Positions 25,372 through 33,967 of a DNA stretch of 37,335 nt are shown here, piece after piece. This stretch comes from Marinobacter sp. GTDB taxonomy: Bacteria > Pseudomonadota > Gammaproteobacteria > Pseudomonadales > Oleiphilaceae. The position numbers and the translations under genes are program-made. The stretch covers positions 1 through 37,335 of the forward strand of contig JAKLLS010000021.1 in assembly GCA_022014155.1 (NCBI GenBank), read 5' to 3'. How positions within the stretch are numbered: the stretch's first letter is position 1; the number at the start of each line of letters is the position of its first letter. The notes under the pieces are model-generated. The model was not told where the DNA came from. It searched no databases and worked only from the letters and a program-made list of their open reading frames with translations.

Positions 25372-25484
25372 GGTGCTCCCCTTTTCAGATCTCCGGGAGT
25401 TTAACGAACTGTCGGGCTCTCAGCCAGCGACTGCACAGACGTACAGTGGGCTATATCTGGCCCACCAGACGACACACCGTGCTA

Positions 25485-25498
25485 GACTTCCTGAAGTC
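25485..25498. promoter_or_regulatory. Perfect dyad in the patatin/GGDEF divergent region
   Basis: GACTTCCTGAAGTC is a perfect 14-base palindrome (GACTTC/GAAGTC around CT), 47-60 bases before the GGDEF start. A second weaker hairpin (GTGGGC/GCCCAC, 25446-25465) lies upstream. Either could be an operator. No transcription factor can be named, and short palindromes arise by chance. Confidence 0.25.
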
Positions 25499-25544
25499 CG
25501 GATACGGAAGCGGGCTAAATAGTACAAAACAGCGGGAGCATGCT

Positions 25545-26615
25545 GTGAATCCATTACTCTCAACGGATAAGGTCGCCACCAATCCTACATTGGTGGTTCT
25601 GGGCGTCAAACGGCAGATCGTCTACCATCTTCACTTTTGGTCGTTTATCGCCGTCGCCCCACTGGTTATGGTGCAGTGGAATCATGGCAATTATCTCCTG
25701 TCGGCGCTGCTTATCCTGTTCTGCACCAATGCCCTGCTGGTTATCGCACTCCTCAGGTATCGTAACGTCTATTTCCTGAAAGGGAGGCTGTTTCCGTTGC
25801 TGGCGGTGATCTGCGCCGCCTACTCCACGACTATCAACGGCCATGCTGGCCTGTACTGGGCCTACCCGGCCGCCACAGCCCTGTTTTTCCTGCTGCCGTT
25901 ACGGGAAGCAACCACCTGCAATATCTTTTTTGTCACGGTAATGGCTGTGGTGTCGTTCCTCCGGTTTCCGGAAGCGGATTTCTGGCGCATCACCTTTTCC
26001 CTTGGCCTGACTTGTCTGTTCGCCATGATTTTTGCCTGGCTGGTCGGTCGACTCCAGGGCGAACTCACCCGGCTGGCGACCACCGATCCCTTGACCGGCT
26101 GCCTCAACCGATCACAGTTGGCCGACATCCTCAACAGCCAGATCCAGATGCGGGAACGCTACGAACGAGTATCCAGCCTGATCCTGCTGGATCTCGACTA
26201 CTTCAAGACAATCAACGACCAGTGGGGGCATCTCGCCGGCGACCAGGTTCTGGCCGAGCTGGCCATAAGGACTCGTCGGCGTCTCCGTGAAAGCGACCAG
26301 CTGTTTCGTATTGGTGGGGAGGAGTTCATGCTGGTGCTGCCGGAAACCCGCCAACGGGATGCCGAGACCCTGGCTCAGGAACTGCTGACCAGCATCAGTG
26401 CCCACCCCTTCGTGGATGATATCCGGATTACGGCCAGTGCCAGTGTGGCGGAAGTGGCCAAGGGTGAAACCTGGTCGGTGTGGCTGAATCGCGCTGACCA
26501 GTCACTGTACCAGGCCAAATCCCAGGGTCGGAACCAAGTGATCAGCGCACCAAAAACCGTGGACGTCACGAGTCCACCCGATGGGGGTAGCGCGGAACTG
26601 ATCGCTGATACCTGA
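25545..26615 (+). CDS. Membrane diguanylate cyclase (GGDEF)
   Basis: A 356-residue protein with about 5-6 N-terminal transmembrane helices (residues 28-168) and a C-terminal GGDEF domain from about residue 175 (TTDPLTGCLNRSQL). The active-site motif is GGEEF at 257-261, which supports catalysis. No RxxD inhibitory site is seen at the usual spot. It makes cyclic-di-GMP from two GTP. I chose the GTG at 25545: GGGAG lies 6 bases upstream and hydrophobic protein begins soon after, while further upstream the frame crosses the divergent promoter region. The nearby ATG at 25540 is out of frame. The signal sensed by the membrane region is unknown. Confidence 0.88.
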   Translation: MNPLLSTDKVATNPTLVVLGVKRQIVYHLHFWSFIAVAPLVMVQWNHGNYLLSALLILFCTNALLVIALLRYRNVYFLKGRLFPLLAVICAAYSTTINGHAGLYWAYPAATALFFLLPLREATTCNIFFVTVMAVVSFLRFPEADFWRITFSLGLTCLFAMIFAWLVGRLQGELTRLATTDPLTGCLNRSQLADILNSQIQMRERYERVSSLILLDLDYFKTINDQWGHLAGDQVLAELAIRTRRRLRESDQLFRIGGEEFMLVLPETRQRDAETLAQELLTSISAHPFVDDIRITASASVAEVAKGETWSVWLNRADQSLYQAKSQGRNQVISAPKTVDVTSPPDGGSAELIADT

Positions 26616-26629
26616 GCTGCGGTTCGGAA

Positions 26630-27544
26630 TTACTGCCGCTTGCGAAACTCCCGGTAAGCAGAAAATACGTCCCAGGGGCTCTCAAAATGCGGGTAGTGGC
26701 CCACATTCCGCAAACTGACGATATCCGCATTCGGAACCAGTTCCCGGTAACGCCTCGCCATTGCGGCACCGGAAACCGGGTCTGCCATACCGGACACCAG
26801 TCGCATGGGCTGCGTGGCATGCTGCAGTGCGCCCACCCAGCGATTGCGGTGACAGCGCCGTTCTTCCATGAAATGAATCAAGTGGTGAAGGATACCGCGG
26901 CCATTGTTGTAGGTGAGTAATTGCCAGAAATCGTCCATATCCTGGCGATCCGGCGGGTTGACCGGCCCCAACAACCGGCGGAAATTACGCTCAAAAATCC
27001 GGCGATTCAGACCACGACTGATCAGCCCCCCCAGGGGACTGCGCAGCAGCTTCTGGATCAACAACGGGTTGTGAACCTCCGGAAACAGGGCTCCGTTCAG
27101 GAAGCAGATACTGGCAATGCGAAACGGCAACGTGCCTTCCTGTTCCCTGGCCAGCAACTCCTGGGTCACACTGCAGCCGTAGTCGTGGGCAAACAGGTGG
27201 ACGTTCTTCAGGCCCAGGCCGGAGATCCAGCCCTCAAACAGATCAGCCTGGTCTTCAATGCTGTAGTCGTAAGACACAGGCTTGTCGGAAAAGCCGAAGC
27301 CGAGCATATCCAGCACCAGTACGTTGTACTGCTGAGTCAGCATGGGCCACAATCGGTTCCAGTCCCAGCTTGCAGTCGGAAACCCGTGCAACAGAACCAG
27401 CGGCTCGCCTTGTCCCGCCATCCGGCTGAAAATGGCATGGCCTTCATAACTGAACCATTTGCCGCCCTGTTGCCACCACTCCAACGTTCCAACCTGTTGC
27501 GTACCCCGGGAAGTCGTTGTGTGTCCGGTGATGACCTGTTCCAT
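26630..27544 (-). CDS. Alpha/beta hydrolase with Asp nucleophile (haloalkane dehalogenase / epoxide hydrolase-like)
   Basis: A 304-residue alpha/beta hydrolase. HGFPTASWDW (53-62) forms the oxyanion loop. The nucleophile elbow is AHDYG with D121, instead of the Ser of esterases. The likely acid is D255 (GMADPVS) and the base is H283 (NVGHYPHFESP). An Asp nucleophile is characteristic of haloalkane dehalogenases and epoxide hydrolases, and of the MEST-like group. It is convergent with the GGDEF gene (14-base gap). The ATG at 27544 follows an AGGG-type site. The substrate cannot be deduced. Confidence 0.85.
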   Translation of the reverse strand: MEQVITGHTTTSRGTQQVGTLEWWQQGGKWFSYEGHAIFSRMAGQGEPLVLLHGFPTASWDWNRLWPMLTQQYNVLVLDMLGFGFSDKPVSYDYSIEDQADLFEGWISGLGLKNVHLFAHDYGCSVTQELLAREQEGTLPFRIASICFLNGALFPEVHNPLLIQKLLRSPLGGLISRGLNRRIFERNFRRLLGPVNPPDRQDMDDFWQLLTYNNGRGILHHLIHFMEERRCHRNRWVGALQHATQPMRLVSGMADPVSGAAMARRYRELVPNADIVSLRNVGHYPHFESPWDVFSAYREFRKRQ

Positions 27545-27655
27545 GCCCTGTTCCTGGAAAGAGTTTGCAGACTAAAACTGTAGAACAAACCGGTGGGTGC
27601 CGCCATAGCTGTGCACCGGATTTGCAGGTGTCATCCCGGCCATGAGTAGTCTTTT

Positions 27656-27669
27656 GTGGACCTGTCCAC
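27656..27669. promoter_or_regulatory. Perfect dyad upstream of folE
   Basis: GTGGACCTGTCCAC is a perfect 14-base palindrome (GTGGAC/GTCCAC around CT), 74-87 bases before the folE ATG. It lies in the 198-base gap shared with the divergent hydrolase gene. It may be an operator, but no regulator is known and chance is possible. I see no clear -10/-35 pair in this gap. Confidence 0.25.
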
Positions 27670-27742
27670 GTAAACCATGGAGATAACCGGCGATTTCCCT
27701 TAAGCTTCGCCATGAATCAGACACTGAATACCGGAACCGATT

Positions 27743-28312
27743 ATGAGCAACTCCCTGGAAGATTTGGCCGGCCATTACCGCGACATCATCAATGGCCTGG
27801 GGGAAGACACCTCCCGCGAGGGCCTGATGGACACGCCCAAGCGTGCGGCCAAGGCCATGCAGTTCCTGACAAACGGCTATCAGCAGGACCTGGGTGAACT
27901 GGTCAACAACGCCGTCTTTGAGTCCTCGATGGACGAGATGGTGATGATTCAGGACATCGAGCTATACAGTATGTGTGAACACCATATGCTGCCGTTTATC
28001 GGCAAGTGCCATATCGCGTACATGCCACAGGGCAAGGTACTCGGGCTGTCCAAGTTTGCCCGTATTGTCGACATGTACGCGCGCAGGCTGCAGATCCAGG
28101 AAAACCTGACCCGGGAAATCGCCGAAGCCATTGAAACGGTCACCGGCGCCAAAGGTGTGGCCGTGGTGATTGAGGCCCAGCACATGTGCATGATGATGCG
28201 GGGCGTGGAGAAACAGAACTCCCGCATGAAAACCTCGGTAATGCTGGGCCAGTTCCGCAAATCCCAGGCGACCCGAACCGAATTCCTGCAACTGCTCAGC
28301 CACCGGGACTGA
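27743..28312 (+). CDS. folE: GTP cyclohydrolase I
   Basis: A 189-residue type I GTP cyclohydrolase that converts GTP to 7,8-dihydroneopterin triphosphate. The zinc ligands are visible at C78 and H81 (MCEHHMLPF) and C149 (QHMCMMMRG). [20 protein letters not shown] is the family core. The length is slightly short of E. coli FolE but complete. It is followed 4 bases later by folM, which supports a pterin operon. In P. aeruginosa a folE copy also sits beside folM and is tied to tetrahydromonapterin synthesis. An upstream ATG at 27712 is out of frame and not used. Confidence 0.95.
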   Translation: MSNSLEDLAGHYRDIINGLGEDTSREGLMDTPKRAAKAMQFLTNGYQQDLGELVNNAVFESSMDEMVMIQDIELYSMCEHHMLPFIGKCHIAYMPQGKVLGLSKFARIVDMYARRLQIQENLTREIAEAIETVTGAKGVAVVIEAQHMCMMMRGVEKQNSRMKTSVMLGQFRKSQATRTEFLQLLSHRD

Positions 28313-28316
28313 TCCC

Positions 28317-29081
28317 ATGTCGACGGCTCCTGTCGCGGTGATCACCGGTGCCGGACGAAGACTTGGCTATGAAGCCTGCCTGGCACTGGTTGAGCGGGGC
28401 TACCGGGTATTCGCCCTGTACCGGACTCACACCGATGAGGTCAATCACCTCGTTGGTCAGGGTGTAACGGCACTGCAGGTCGATCTGGCCGATCCGGATG
28501 CGGTCCAGAGCCGGATCGACGACATTGTTCGCGACACCACCTGCGTCAGCCTGTTGGTCAACAACGCCTCCACATTCGAAACCGACGCCCAGGATCCCCA
28601 ACAGCGGCCAGACCAGGCTGCCCGTCTGTTTCAGATCAACAGCACGGCCCCCATGCAATTGATGCACGGCCTCGCCCCTGCTCTGAAGGCAGCGGCCCGA
28701 GCGTGCGGACGGCCGTCACTCATCGTCAACATCACCGATATCTTCACGGAACGCCCCAACCCGGTTTACGGAGCCTATTGTGCGTCCAAGGCGGCCCTGG
28801 CCAACCTCACCCTGAGCTATGCCGCGCTGCTGGCGCCCGATGTGCGGGTCAATGCCATTATGCCCGGCCCCATCGGGTTCCTGCCCCGCCACACCGACAG
28901 CCAAAAGCAGCAGGTATTGTCAGAGACCCTGCTGGCCTGTGAGGGAGGCTTTCACAGCGTGGTTTTGCAATTGCTGGCCCTGGTGGACAACGATTTCATC
29001 ACCGGCGCGCAGATCCCGGTGGATGGTGGCCGACGCCTGGCCCAGGGTATGGCCCGCCATGGTCAGGGAAGCCCGGACTGA
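28317..29081 (+). CDS. folM: Short-chain dehydrogenase, dihydromonapterin/dihydrofolate reductase FolM
   Basis: A 254-residue SDR enzyme. The cofactor motif GAGRRLG (with Arg residues favouring NADPH) is at the N-terminus, NNAST follows, and the catalytic YCASK is in VYGAYCASKAAL. C-terminal ITGAQIPVDGGRRL is the usual SDR end. The GAGRRLG start and the position after folE fit FolM (dihydromonapterin reductase). FolM makes tetrahydromonapterin, the cofactor of phenylalanine hydroxylase in pseudomonads. A pteridine-reductase role is the alternative. The last 162 bases overlap folK on the opposite strand. Confidence 0.87.
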   Translation: MSTAPVAVITGAGRRLGYEACLALVERGYRVFALYRTHTDEVNHLVGQGVTALQVDLADPDAVQSRIDDIVRDTTCVSLLVNNASTFETDAQDPQQRPDQAARLFQINSTAPMQLMHGLAPALKAAARACGRPSLIVNITDIFTERPNPVYGAYCASKAALANLTLSYAALLAPDVRVNAIMPGPIGFLPRHTDSQKQQVLSETLLACEGGFHSVVLQLLALVDNDFITGAQIPVDGGRRLAQGMARHGQGSPD

Positions 29082-29459
29082 GCTTTCAATCTGCCCATCG
29101 AAAAGCCTTTGATAATAGGGCTCATCTATTTCCTGGCCGAGAAAACGACCGTTCTCACTGCCCTCCAGGATGTCCACATCAATCGGTCGATCCTTAAGAC
29201 TGCAGAGGGGATCCGAGCGGTCCCGTCCGAGAGATTCCTCCAACTGATTGAAGTGGGCCTTAAGCAACTCCGGGGACAGGGGACTGAATACGATCACCAG
29301 CGCATTGAGAAACGGACGGTCGGTCTCCATACCCTGGGGACGCGTGTGGATGATCGGCGACAGCCACAGTGACCCGTGGCTTTCCAGCAGTCTGGTGACA
29401 GCCCTCACCAGGTTCTGTTCCGGATCGATATTACTTCCCAGTCCACACAGGTACCACAT
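28920..29459 (-). CDS. folK: HPPK-like protein (2-amino-4-hydroxy-6-hydroxymethyldihydropteridine pyrophosphokinase)
   Basis: A 179-residue HPPK-family protein. GLGSNIDPEQNL lies at the start, FLNALVIV at about 50, and the catalytic DRPIDVDIL at 90-98, with R82 and D83 before it. The usual C-terminal HPPK segment (HPR... PL) is not recognisable; after residue 100 the sequence diverges. It may therefore be a shortened or specialised HPPK. It is the third gene of a minus-strand run after the MBL hydrolase and beta-helix protein (7-base gap). Its final roughly 53 codons lie antisense to folM, so they may be non-conserved. A role in pterin phosphorylation fits folE/folM next door. Confidence 0.78.
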   Translation of the reverse strand: MWYLCGLGSNIDPEQNLVRAVTRLLESHGSLWLSPIIHTRPQGMETDRPFLNALVIVFSPLSPELLKAHFNQLEESLGRDRSDPLCSLKDRPIDVDILEGSENGRFLGQEIDEPYYQRLFDGQIESSVRASLTMAGHTLGQASATIHRDLRAGDEIVVHQGQQLQNHAVKASLTGQQGL

Positions 29460-29466
29460 GACGGCG

Positions 29467-31164
29467 TTATCTCAGTAGTTTGCGAATGTATGCACCCACC
29501 AATACGGTTACAAACAGTACACCGATCATGGACTCCAGGGTGACAAGCACGGACAGGAGTCCGGTGGCAGGTGGCTCAGGTGCACTCCACTGACCATAGA
29601 AACTGCTGATAAAGCTCTGCAAGCTAAGCATCACCGCTTCCCCGGTTCTGACTCCGACCGTCATGAACGCCAGCGCAAACAGGATGGAAATCATCAGCGC
29701 CGCCGCCAGAATATTCCGAAACCGGATGCCCCATCCAAACACTCCCCCGAGGAGGAAACGGCGCACCCTGCTGGTTTCCTTGTGGTGCCGCATGTGGAAA
29801 AACGCGTGGTCTTCCTCCCGCAGATGCCCGGTGGTGGACATCCAGTTTTTGAACCGGGTATAGGCTTCCGCCAGATGGCGACGGTCATCACCGCTGGGGC
29901 GGGGCATCATGGCCCGTGCCAGCAGGCCGAAGGGTGGCGGTGTTGTCGAGCGTCGGGCCGGATTGGCACCATAGATTAATGACACCGGATCAAACCATGC
30001 CTGCTCGGCGTGGAAGCGCACCATCTCCACCCTCGGCGTACCTTCCTCAGGAGCTTCCAGTTCCAGCATCCAGGCCTGACCCACCGATGAGCCGTTCAGA
30101 CACAAGCGGCCACGGAAGTGATGCCCGGTCATCCGCAGGTGACGCCCCACTAGGGTATCCTCGATGCCAATACCGGCTTCTTCGTCCGTTACGGTAACCC
30201 GATCCAGCCACAGGTCAGAGACCAGCTCGCAGTTGTCCACCAGGATGGATTGCGCTGTCAGCTCTCCCAGCCGCAACTGGTTCAGATGGCTACGGCGGAT
30301 TTCCATACAACCAGACACCGTATACCCGTCAACAAACAGCCCGCCTTCAAAACCGTTTCTGCTCAGCTGTTCGGCGTGGTAACTCTGGCGGCCAATATAG
30401 ACCTGGCCCAGGGAAGGGGCATCGTTCACCGGCGCCTCATCCTGGACCGCCATCAGTTGCACCGGCGCCTGGAAACTGCCGTTCAGGGCCAGGCACCCAC
30501 TCAGCGTCATTTCGTTGAGCCAGAGCATGTCATCACTGCCACGGGTACCGAATTCCATCAGCACGGAGCAGGCCTGTATGCCACGGAACGAGATGCCACC
30601 GGCGCCGCTGAAGTCACAGCCAAACATAACGACGCTGCCATTCAGGTGACCGGATTTCAGGCTGAAATGATTGTTGAAGCGGCAGTTGAGACACCAAAAA
30701 CTACCGTGGAATCGGGCCCCGAGCCAGCGAAAATCACCCAACACCTGGCAGTTGATCAACACGACGGATCCGGCAAATTCCAGGTCGGACCGTTCCGAAC
30801 CGTTAATCACCGCATTGGCGATCACCACCACACCGTCTGCGGAACCAATGGCCGCCAGGAGCTCCACCTCGGTCATATGACGCGGCTGGTCCGATGGCAA
30901 CGCCAGCCCATGGCTGTTCACTGTCACCTCTGGTACCTCGGCGGTACCCTGCACCTCGCGTACCACCAGCGTCACACTATCGCGGCGATCACGCCCAAGC
31001 CGGACCCGAAACTCCTGACCAAGGGTGACTGCCGGATAACCCGCCTGCTGGAACGGGCGCCAGTGACTGTAGACCAGTCGTTGATCTGCAGTCACCAGCA
31101 CCAGAAATCGACCAGCTTCCAGATCGGAATGCACGACCCGGGCAACAACGGTTTCTCTGGTCAC
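29467..31164 (-). CDS. Beta-helix / pentapeptide-like membrane protein with two C-terminal TM helices (channel-like)
   Basis: A 565-residue protein that I cannot name. Residues 1-75 are beta-rich with a cold-shock-like look. Residues 100-400 read as a right-handed beta-helix of irregular pentapeptide-like coils (e.g. VLINCQVLGDFRWLGARF, LNCRFNNHFSL). A conserved helix pair (AEAYTRFKNWMSTTGHLREE) joins to TM1 (about 484-504), a re-entrant-looking stretch (511-526) and TM2 (about 535-560). This 2-TM layout resembles pentapeptide-linked ion channels, but no TVGYG filter is present. It shares a 4-base ATGA overlap with the upstream MBL gene, so the two are probably co-translated. Confidence 0.7.
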   Translation of the reverse strand: MTRETVVARVVHSDLEAGRFLVLVTADQRLVYSHWRPFQQAGYPAVTLGQEFRVRLGRDRRDSVTLVVREVQGTAEVPEVTVNSHGLALPSDQPRHMTEVELLAAIGSADGVVVIANAVINGSERSDLEFAGSVVLINCQVLGDFRWLGARFHGSFWCLNCRFNNHFSLKSGHLNGSVVMFGCDFSGAGGISFRGIQACSVLMEFGTRGSDDMLWLNEMTLSGCLALNGSFQAPVQLMAVQDEAPVNDAPSLGQVYIGRQSYHAEQLSRNGFEGGLFVDGYTVSGCMEIRRSHLNQLRLGELTAQSILVDNCELVSDLWLDRVTVTDEEAGIGIEDTLVGRHLRMTGHHFRGRLCLNGSSVGQAWMLELEAPEEGTPRVEMVRFHAEQAWFDPVSLIYGANPARRSTTPPPFGLLARAMMPRPSGDDRRHLAEAYTRFKNWMSTTGHLREEDHAFFHMRHHKETSRVRRFLLGGVFGWGIRFRNILAAALMISILFALAFMTVGVRTGEAVMLSLQSFISSFYGQWSAPEPPATGLLSVLVTLESMIGVLFVTVLVGAYIRKLLR

Positions 31165-31889
31165 AGGGCAAACTCCTGTCCCTGGCGGGCAAACCCGGCA
31201 AACTCACGCTCCACTTCCGCCCGATGTTGCTCGAAATTGTCTTCATAGCTCATCAAATACATGCGCTCACGCAGGGCATCCGAATAGTTCTCACGAAGCT
31301 CACGAACCGAGGCATGGACCGGGTTCCAGTCCGACAGGGTGGCATCATGAAGAATGGTCTGCGGTGCAAAGGTCGCCACCAGTTCGGGAATCGGGCGAGT
31401 GTCGCCACTGAACAGCAGGTGATTATTGATCATCAGGCCGTAGGACGGCTTTTCCGGGGTGTGCCGGTTCTGAAACGATTGCAACCGGACGCCTTCAAAC
31501 TCGAAGGGCTGGTCATCCAGCAACACCACATCAAAAAAGTCTGTCAGCTCCGCAGGCCCTTCACCCACCTGCCCCATCACCCCCTTCAGGGTATGCTCCC
31601 ACAACTCCTCATAAACCCCTGGAGGTAAATACAGTACAGGCTTGAAGCCATAACGGAAACGACACTCGTACCCCAGCCGTTCCAGGCCAAAACAGTGATC
31701 CGCATGAGCGTGGGTGATAAAGATGGCGTCCACATCGGCCAGGGTCAGGCCCCGGTCCCGCAACGCGAACTTGATGGTATAACCGGCGTCGATCAACAAA
31801 CGTCGGCCACCGGCCTCTACCATGGCGTTGTTGTTCCAATGGTCAATCGCTTCGGAGTGGCCAACTCCCAGCATGGTCAAGACTGCCAT
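31161..31889 (-). CDS. Metallo-beta-lactamase fold hydrolase (RNase Z-like subgroup)
   Basis: A 242-residue MBL-fold protein. The metal motif THAHADHCFG gives H60, H62, D64 and H65; further candidates are H143 (FQNRHTPE) and D163 (FSGDTRP). The final metal His expected near the C-terminus appears as Ser in MYLMSYED (S214), so the second metal site may be altered. RNase Z-like or phosphodiesterase-like activity is possible, but the substrate is unknown. AAAGGA lies 7 bases before the ATG on the minus strand. It is the first gene of the MBL/beta-helix/folK run. Confidence 0.85.
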   Translation of the reverse strand: MAVLTMLGVGHSEAIDHWNNNAMVEAGGRRLLIDAGYTIKFALRDRGLTLADVDAIFITHAHADHCFGLERLGYECRFRYGFKPVLYLPPGVYEELWEHTLKGVMGQVGEGPAELTDFFDVVLLDDQPFEFEGVRLQSFQNRHTPEKPSYGLMINNHLLFSGDTRPIPELVATFAPQTILHDATLSDWNPVHASVRELRENYSDALRERMYLMSYEDNFEQHRAEVEREFAGFARQGQEFAL

Positions 31890-31985
31890 ACTCTGGTCCT
31901 TTTCAGATGACGGGACGGATCACTTTGGTGAGCTCCTTGAACAGCGATCCTATTACATGCAAGCCTTGTCGATCAAAGACCTATA

Positions 31986-32002
31986 GTATCATTTCCTGAT
32001 AC
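31986..32002. promoter_or_regulatory. Inverted repeat in the MBL / CoA-binding divergent region
   Basis: GTATCA and TGATAC are perfect arms with a 5-base spacer, next to TATAGT at 31982. They lie in the 167-base gap between the minus-strand MBL gene and the plus-strand CoA-binding gene. No -35 is at a convincing distance. This could be an operator or a chance dyad. Confidence 0.25.
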
Positions 32003-32056
32003 CGGCAGGCCGGCGATCAGCTGGCAACTCACAGTGCAAAAAGGGCCCACCTAATC

Positions 32057-32497
32057 ATGCCAACCCAGACACCAGAAGCAATCCGCGCCATTTTAACCAG
32101 CATTCGCACCATTGCGCTGGTGGGCGCCAGCAACAAAATCCACCGCCCCAGCCACGAGGTCATGGCTTACCTGCAGGGCCGGGGCTATCGCGTCATCCCC
32201 GTCAACCCGAAGCTGGCCGGCCAGCAGCTGTTGGGTGAAACAGTCTACGCCGATCTCAATGCATTGCCTGAACCGGTGGACATGGTGGAGCTGTTCCTGG
32301 CGCCAGAACGCACTGGACCGGTGATCGATACCGCCATTGACCTCAACGTGCCTGTGGTGTGGATGCAGATTGGCGTAATCAACAAGGAAGGCGCCCGGAA
32401 AGCGGAGGCCGCCGGCCTGACCGTCGTTATGGATCGCTGCCCCAAGCAGGACATTCCGCGACTCGGCGTGCCGCCGATAACCGGCGGCTCCCTCTAG
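32057..32497 (+). CDS. CoA-binding domain protein (YccU-like)
   Basis: A 146-residue single-domain protein of the CoA_binding_2 family. It has the Rossmann motif IALVGASNKIHRPSHEVMAYL, VIPVNPKLAGQQLLGE, VDMVELFLAPE, and the conserved end VVMDRCPKQDIPRLG. These proteins resemble the CoA-binding part of succinyl-CoA synthetase alpha, but E. coli YccU has no firmly established reaction. The ribosome-binding site is weak (AAAAGGG, some distance upstream). It stands alone between divergent and co-directional neighbours. Confidence 0.9.
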   Translation: MPTQTPEAIRAILTSIRTIALVGASNKIHRPSHEVMAYLQGRGYRVIPVNPKLAGQQLLGETVYADLNALPEPVDMVELFLAPERTGPVIDTAIDLNVPVVWMQIGVINKEGARKAEAAGLTVVMDRCPKQDIPRLGVPPITGGSL

Positions 32498-32601
32498 GCT
32501 GTCAGCGTTAATCATCAGGGGCCATCCTGTGACCCACTACCTGTTCGAATCGTCAGCGCTCTGCCATACTCAGGTCAAACAATCCGAAAACTGGCATCGC
32601 C

Positions 32602-33903
32602 ATGTGGCTCAGACGCAAAACCAACAGGGCACATACGGCACCCCGACCGATCGCTGAGAAGGCGATGTCGCCATCGGGGCGGTCGCCTGCCTCCCTGCGT
32701 CGCACCAAACTGCCCGTCGATCTGCTCGAAATCGGTATGAAGGTCGTCAAACTGGACCGACCGTGGACGGACGTCCCCGTCCTGTTCCAGGGATTCGTCC
32801 TTACAGATCCAGGCCAGGCCCAGGTTCTGAGGCAGTACTGTGAATGGGTCGTGGTGGAGGATGAAGAGGGGCGCCTGGCCCCGATCATCAGCAAGATCGC
32901 CCGGCAGCGAAAACGCACCACAGAGCCCATGGAAGAAACCCGGTCGCTGCTGGAAGAAATTCCCAGGGCCAAGGCGACCTGGTACAAGACCCGCATTTTT
33001 ATCGAGCGGGTAATCCGTGATATCGAACAGGGCAACAACAACCTCCATCTTCAACATGCCCGCCCCATCATTCGAAACTGCGTGGACAGCATCAAGGCCA
33101 ACGCCAGTGCCATGTTCTGGATGACCCGAATCAAGTCCCGGGACGCCTACACCGCCGAACATTGCCTGAGGGTGGCCATCTTCACCGTGGCTTTTGCCCG
33201 TTTTCTGGGCATGCCTGATGAGGACCTGGAGATTGCCGGACTGTGTGGCCTGCTCCACGACATCGGCAAACTCAAGGTACCGCCATCAATACTCAACAAG
33301 CCAGGTGCCCTCAGCCCCGACGAATTCAGCGTTATGCAGAAGCACACAACACTGGGCTACAACCTGCTGAAGCAGGACCCGGACGTGGATCCCATCATCA
33401 GTGACGTCACCGTTCACCACCACGAACGTATCGACGGTTACGGCTACCCCCATCAACTGGAAGAACCGCAGATCAGTCGATTTGCGCGGCTGGTCTCTAT
33501 TGTCGACGCGTTCGATGCCCTCACCAGCGACCGATGCTATCGCAATGGCGTGCCCACGTCCGATGCCATGCGCATCCTGTACAGCAACCGGGGTCAACAA
33601 TTCGACACAGGGATGGTGGAGTCCTTTATTCGGATGATCGGTGTTTATCCGCCGGGAAGTTTGGTAGAACTGTCGTCGGGAGAAGTCGCGCTGATTGTCG
33701 CCACTCACCCTGGCAAAAAACTGAAACCACGAGTTGAGGTATTACTGGATGCCAACAAGCATCCAGTAACACCCAGAGTTCTCGATCTGTCGAAACAACC
33801 GGATGACACACAACCCGGCATTTTGCGCCCGTTGCCCGACGGCGCCTTCGGTATTTCGTTACAGGGACGGGTACAACAATTAGTGGCCGGTGACCGCCCG
33901 TAA
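32602..33903 (+). CDS. HD-GYP domain c-di-GMP phosphodiesterase
   Basis: A 433-residue protein. An N-terminal DUF3391-like domain (about 34-125, KLPVDLLEIGMKVVKLDRPW) is followed by an HD-GYP phosphodiesterase domain. The metal site is HD at 219-220 (LLHDIGKLKVP). Downstream ligands are HHHERIDG, and the signature is GYP at 281-283 (DGYGYP). All key residues look intact, so hydrolysis of cyclic-di-GMP is predicted. No membrane segment is present. ATG 32602 has no clear ribosome-binding site; ATG 32665 (GAGAAGG upstream) is a real alternative and would remove 21 residues before the conserved domain. Confidence 0.92.
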   Translation: MWLRRKTNRAHTAPRPIAEKAMSPSGRSPASLRRTKLPVDLLEIGMKVVKLDRPWTDVPVLFQGFVLTDPGQAQVLRQYCEWVVVEDEEGRLAPIISKIARQRKRTTEPMEETRSLLEEIPRAKATWYKTRIFIERVIRDIEQGNNNLHLQHARPIIRNCVDSIKANASAMFWMTRIKSRDAYTAEHCLRVAIFTVAFARFLGMPDEDLEIAGLCGLLHDIGKLKVPPSILNKPGALSPDEFSVMQKHTTLGYNLLKQDPDVDPIISDVTVHHHERIDGYGYPHQLEEPQISRFARLVSIVDAFDALTSDRCYRNGVPTSDAMRILYSNRGQQFDTGMVESFIRMIGVYPPGSLVELSSGEVALIVATHPGKKLKPRVEVLLDANKHPVTPRVLDLSKQPDDTQPGILRPLPDGAFGISLQGRVQQLVAGDRP

Positions 33904-33967
33904 CCCTCATAATCAAACACAATCTGCCGATAGATACTGTTGTTGGTGCATCCGACCGGAGTGACGT

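Noticed and set aside
25446..25465. A GTGGGC/GCCCAC hairpin in the patatin/GGDEF gap
   Set aside because: Six-base arms in GC-rich DNA are common by chance and no regulatory context supports it.
27712..27897. A short upstream ORF starting before folE
   Set aside because: It is out of frame with folE, extends well into it and has no conserved features; folE explains the region.
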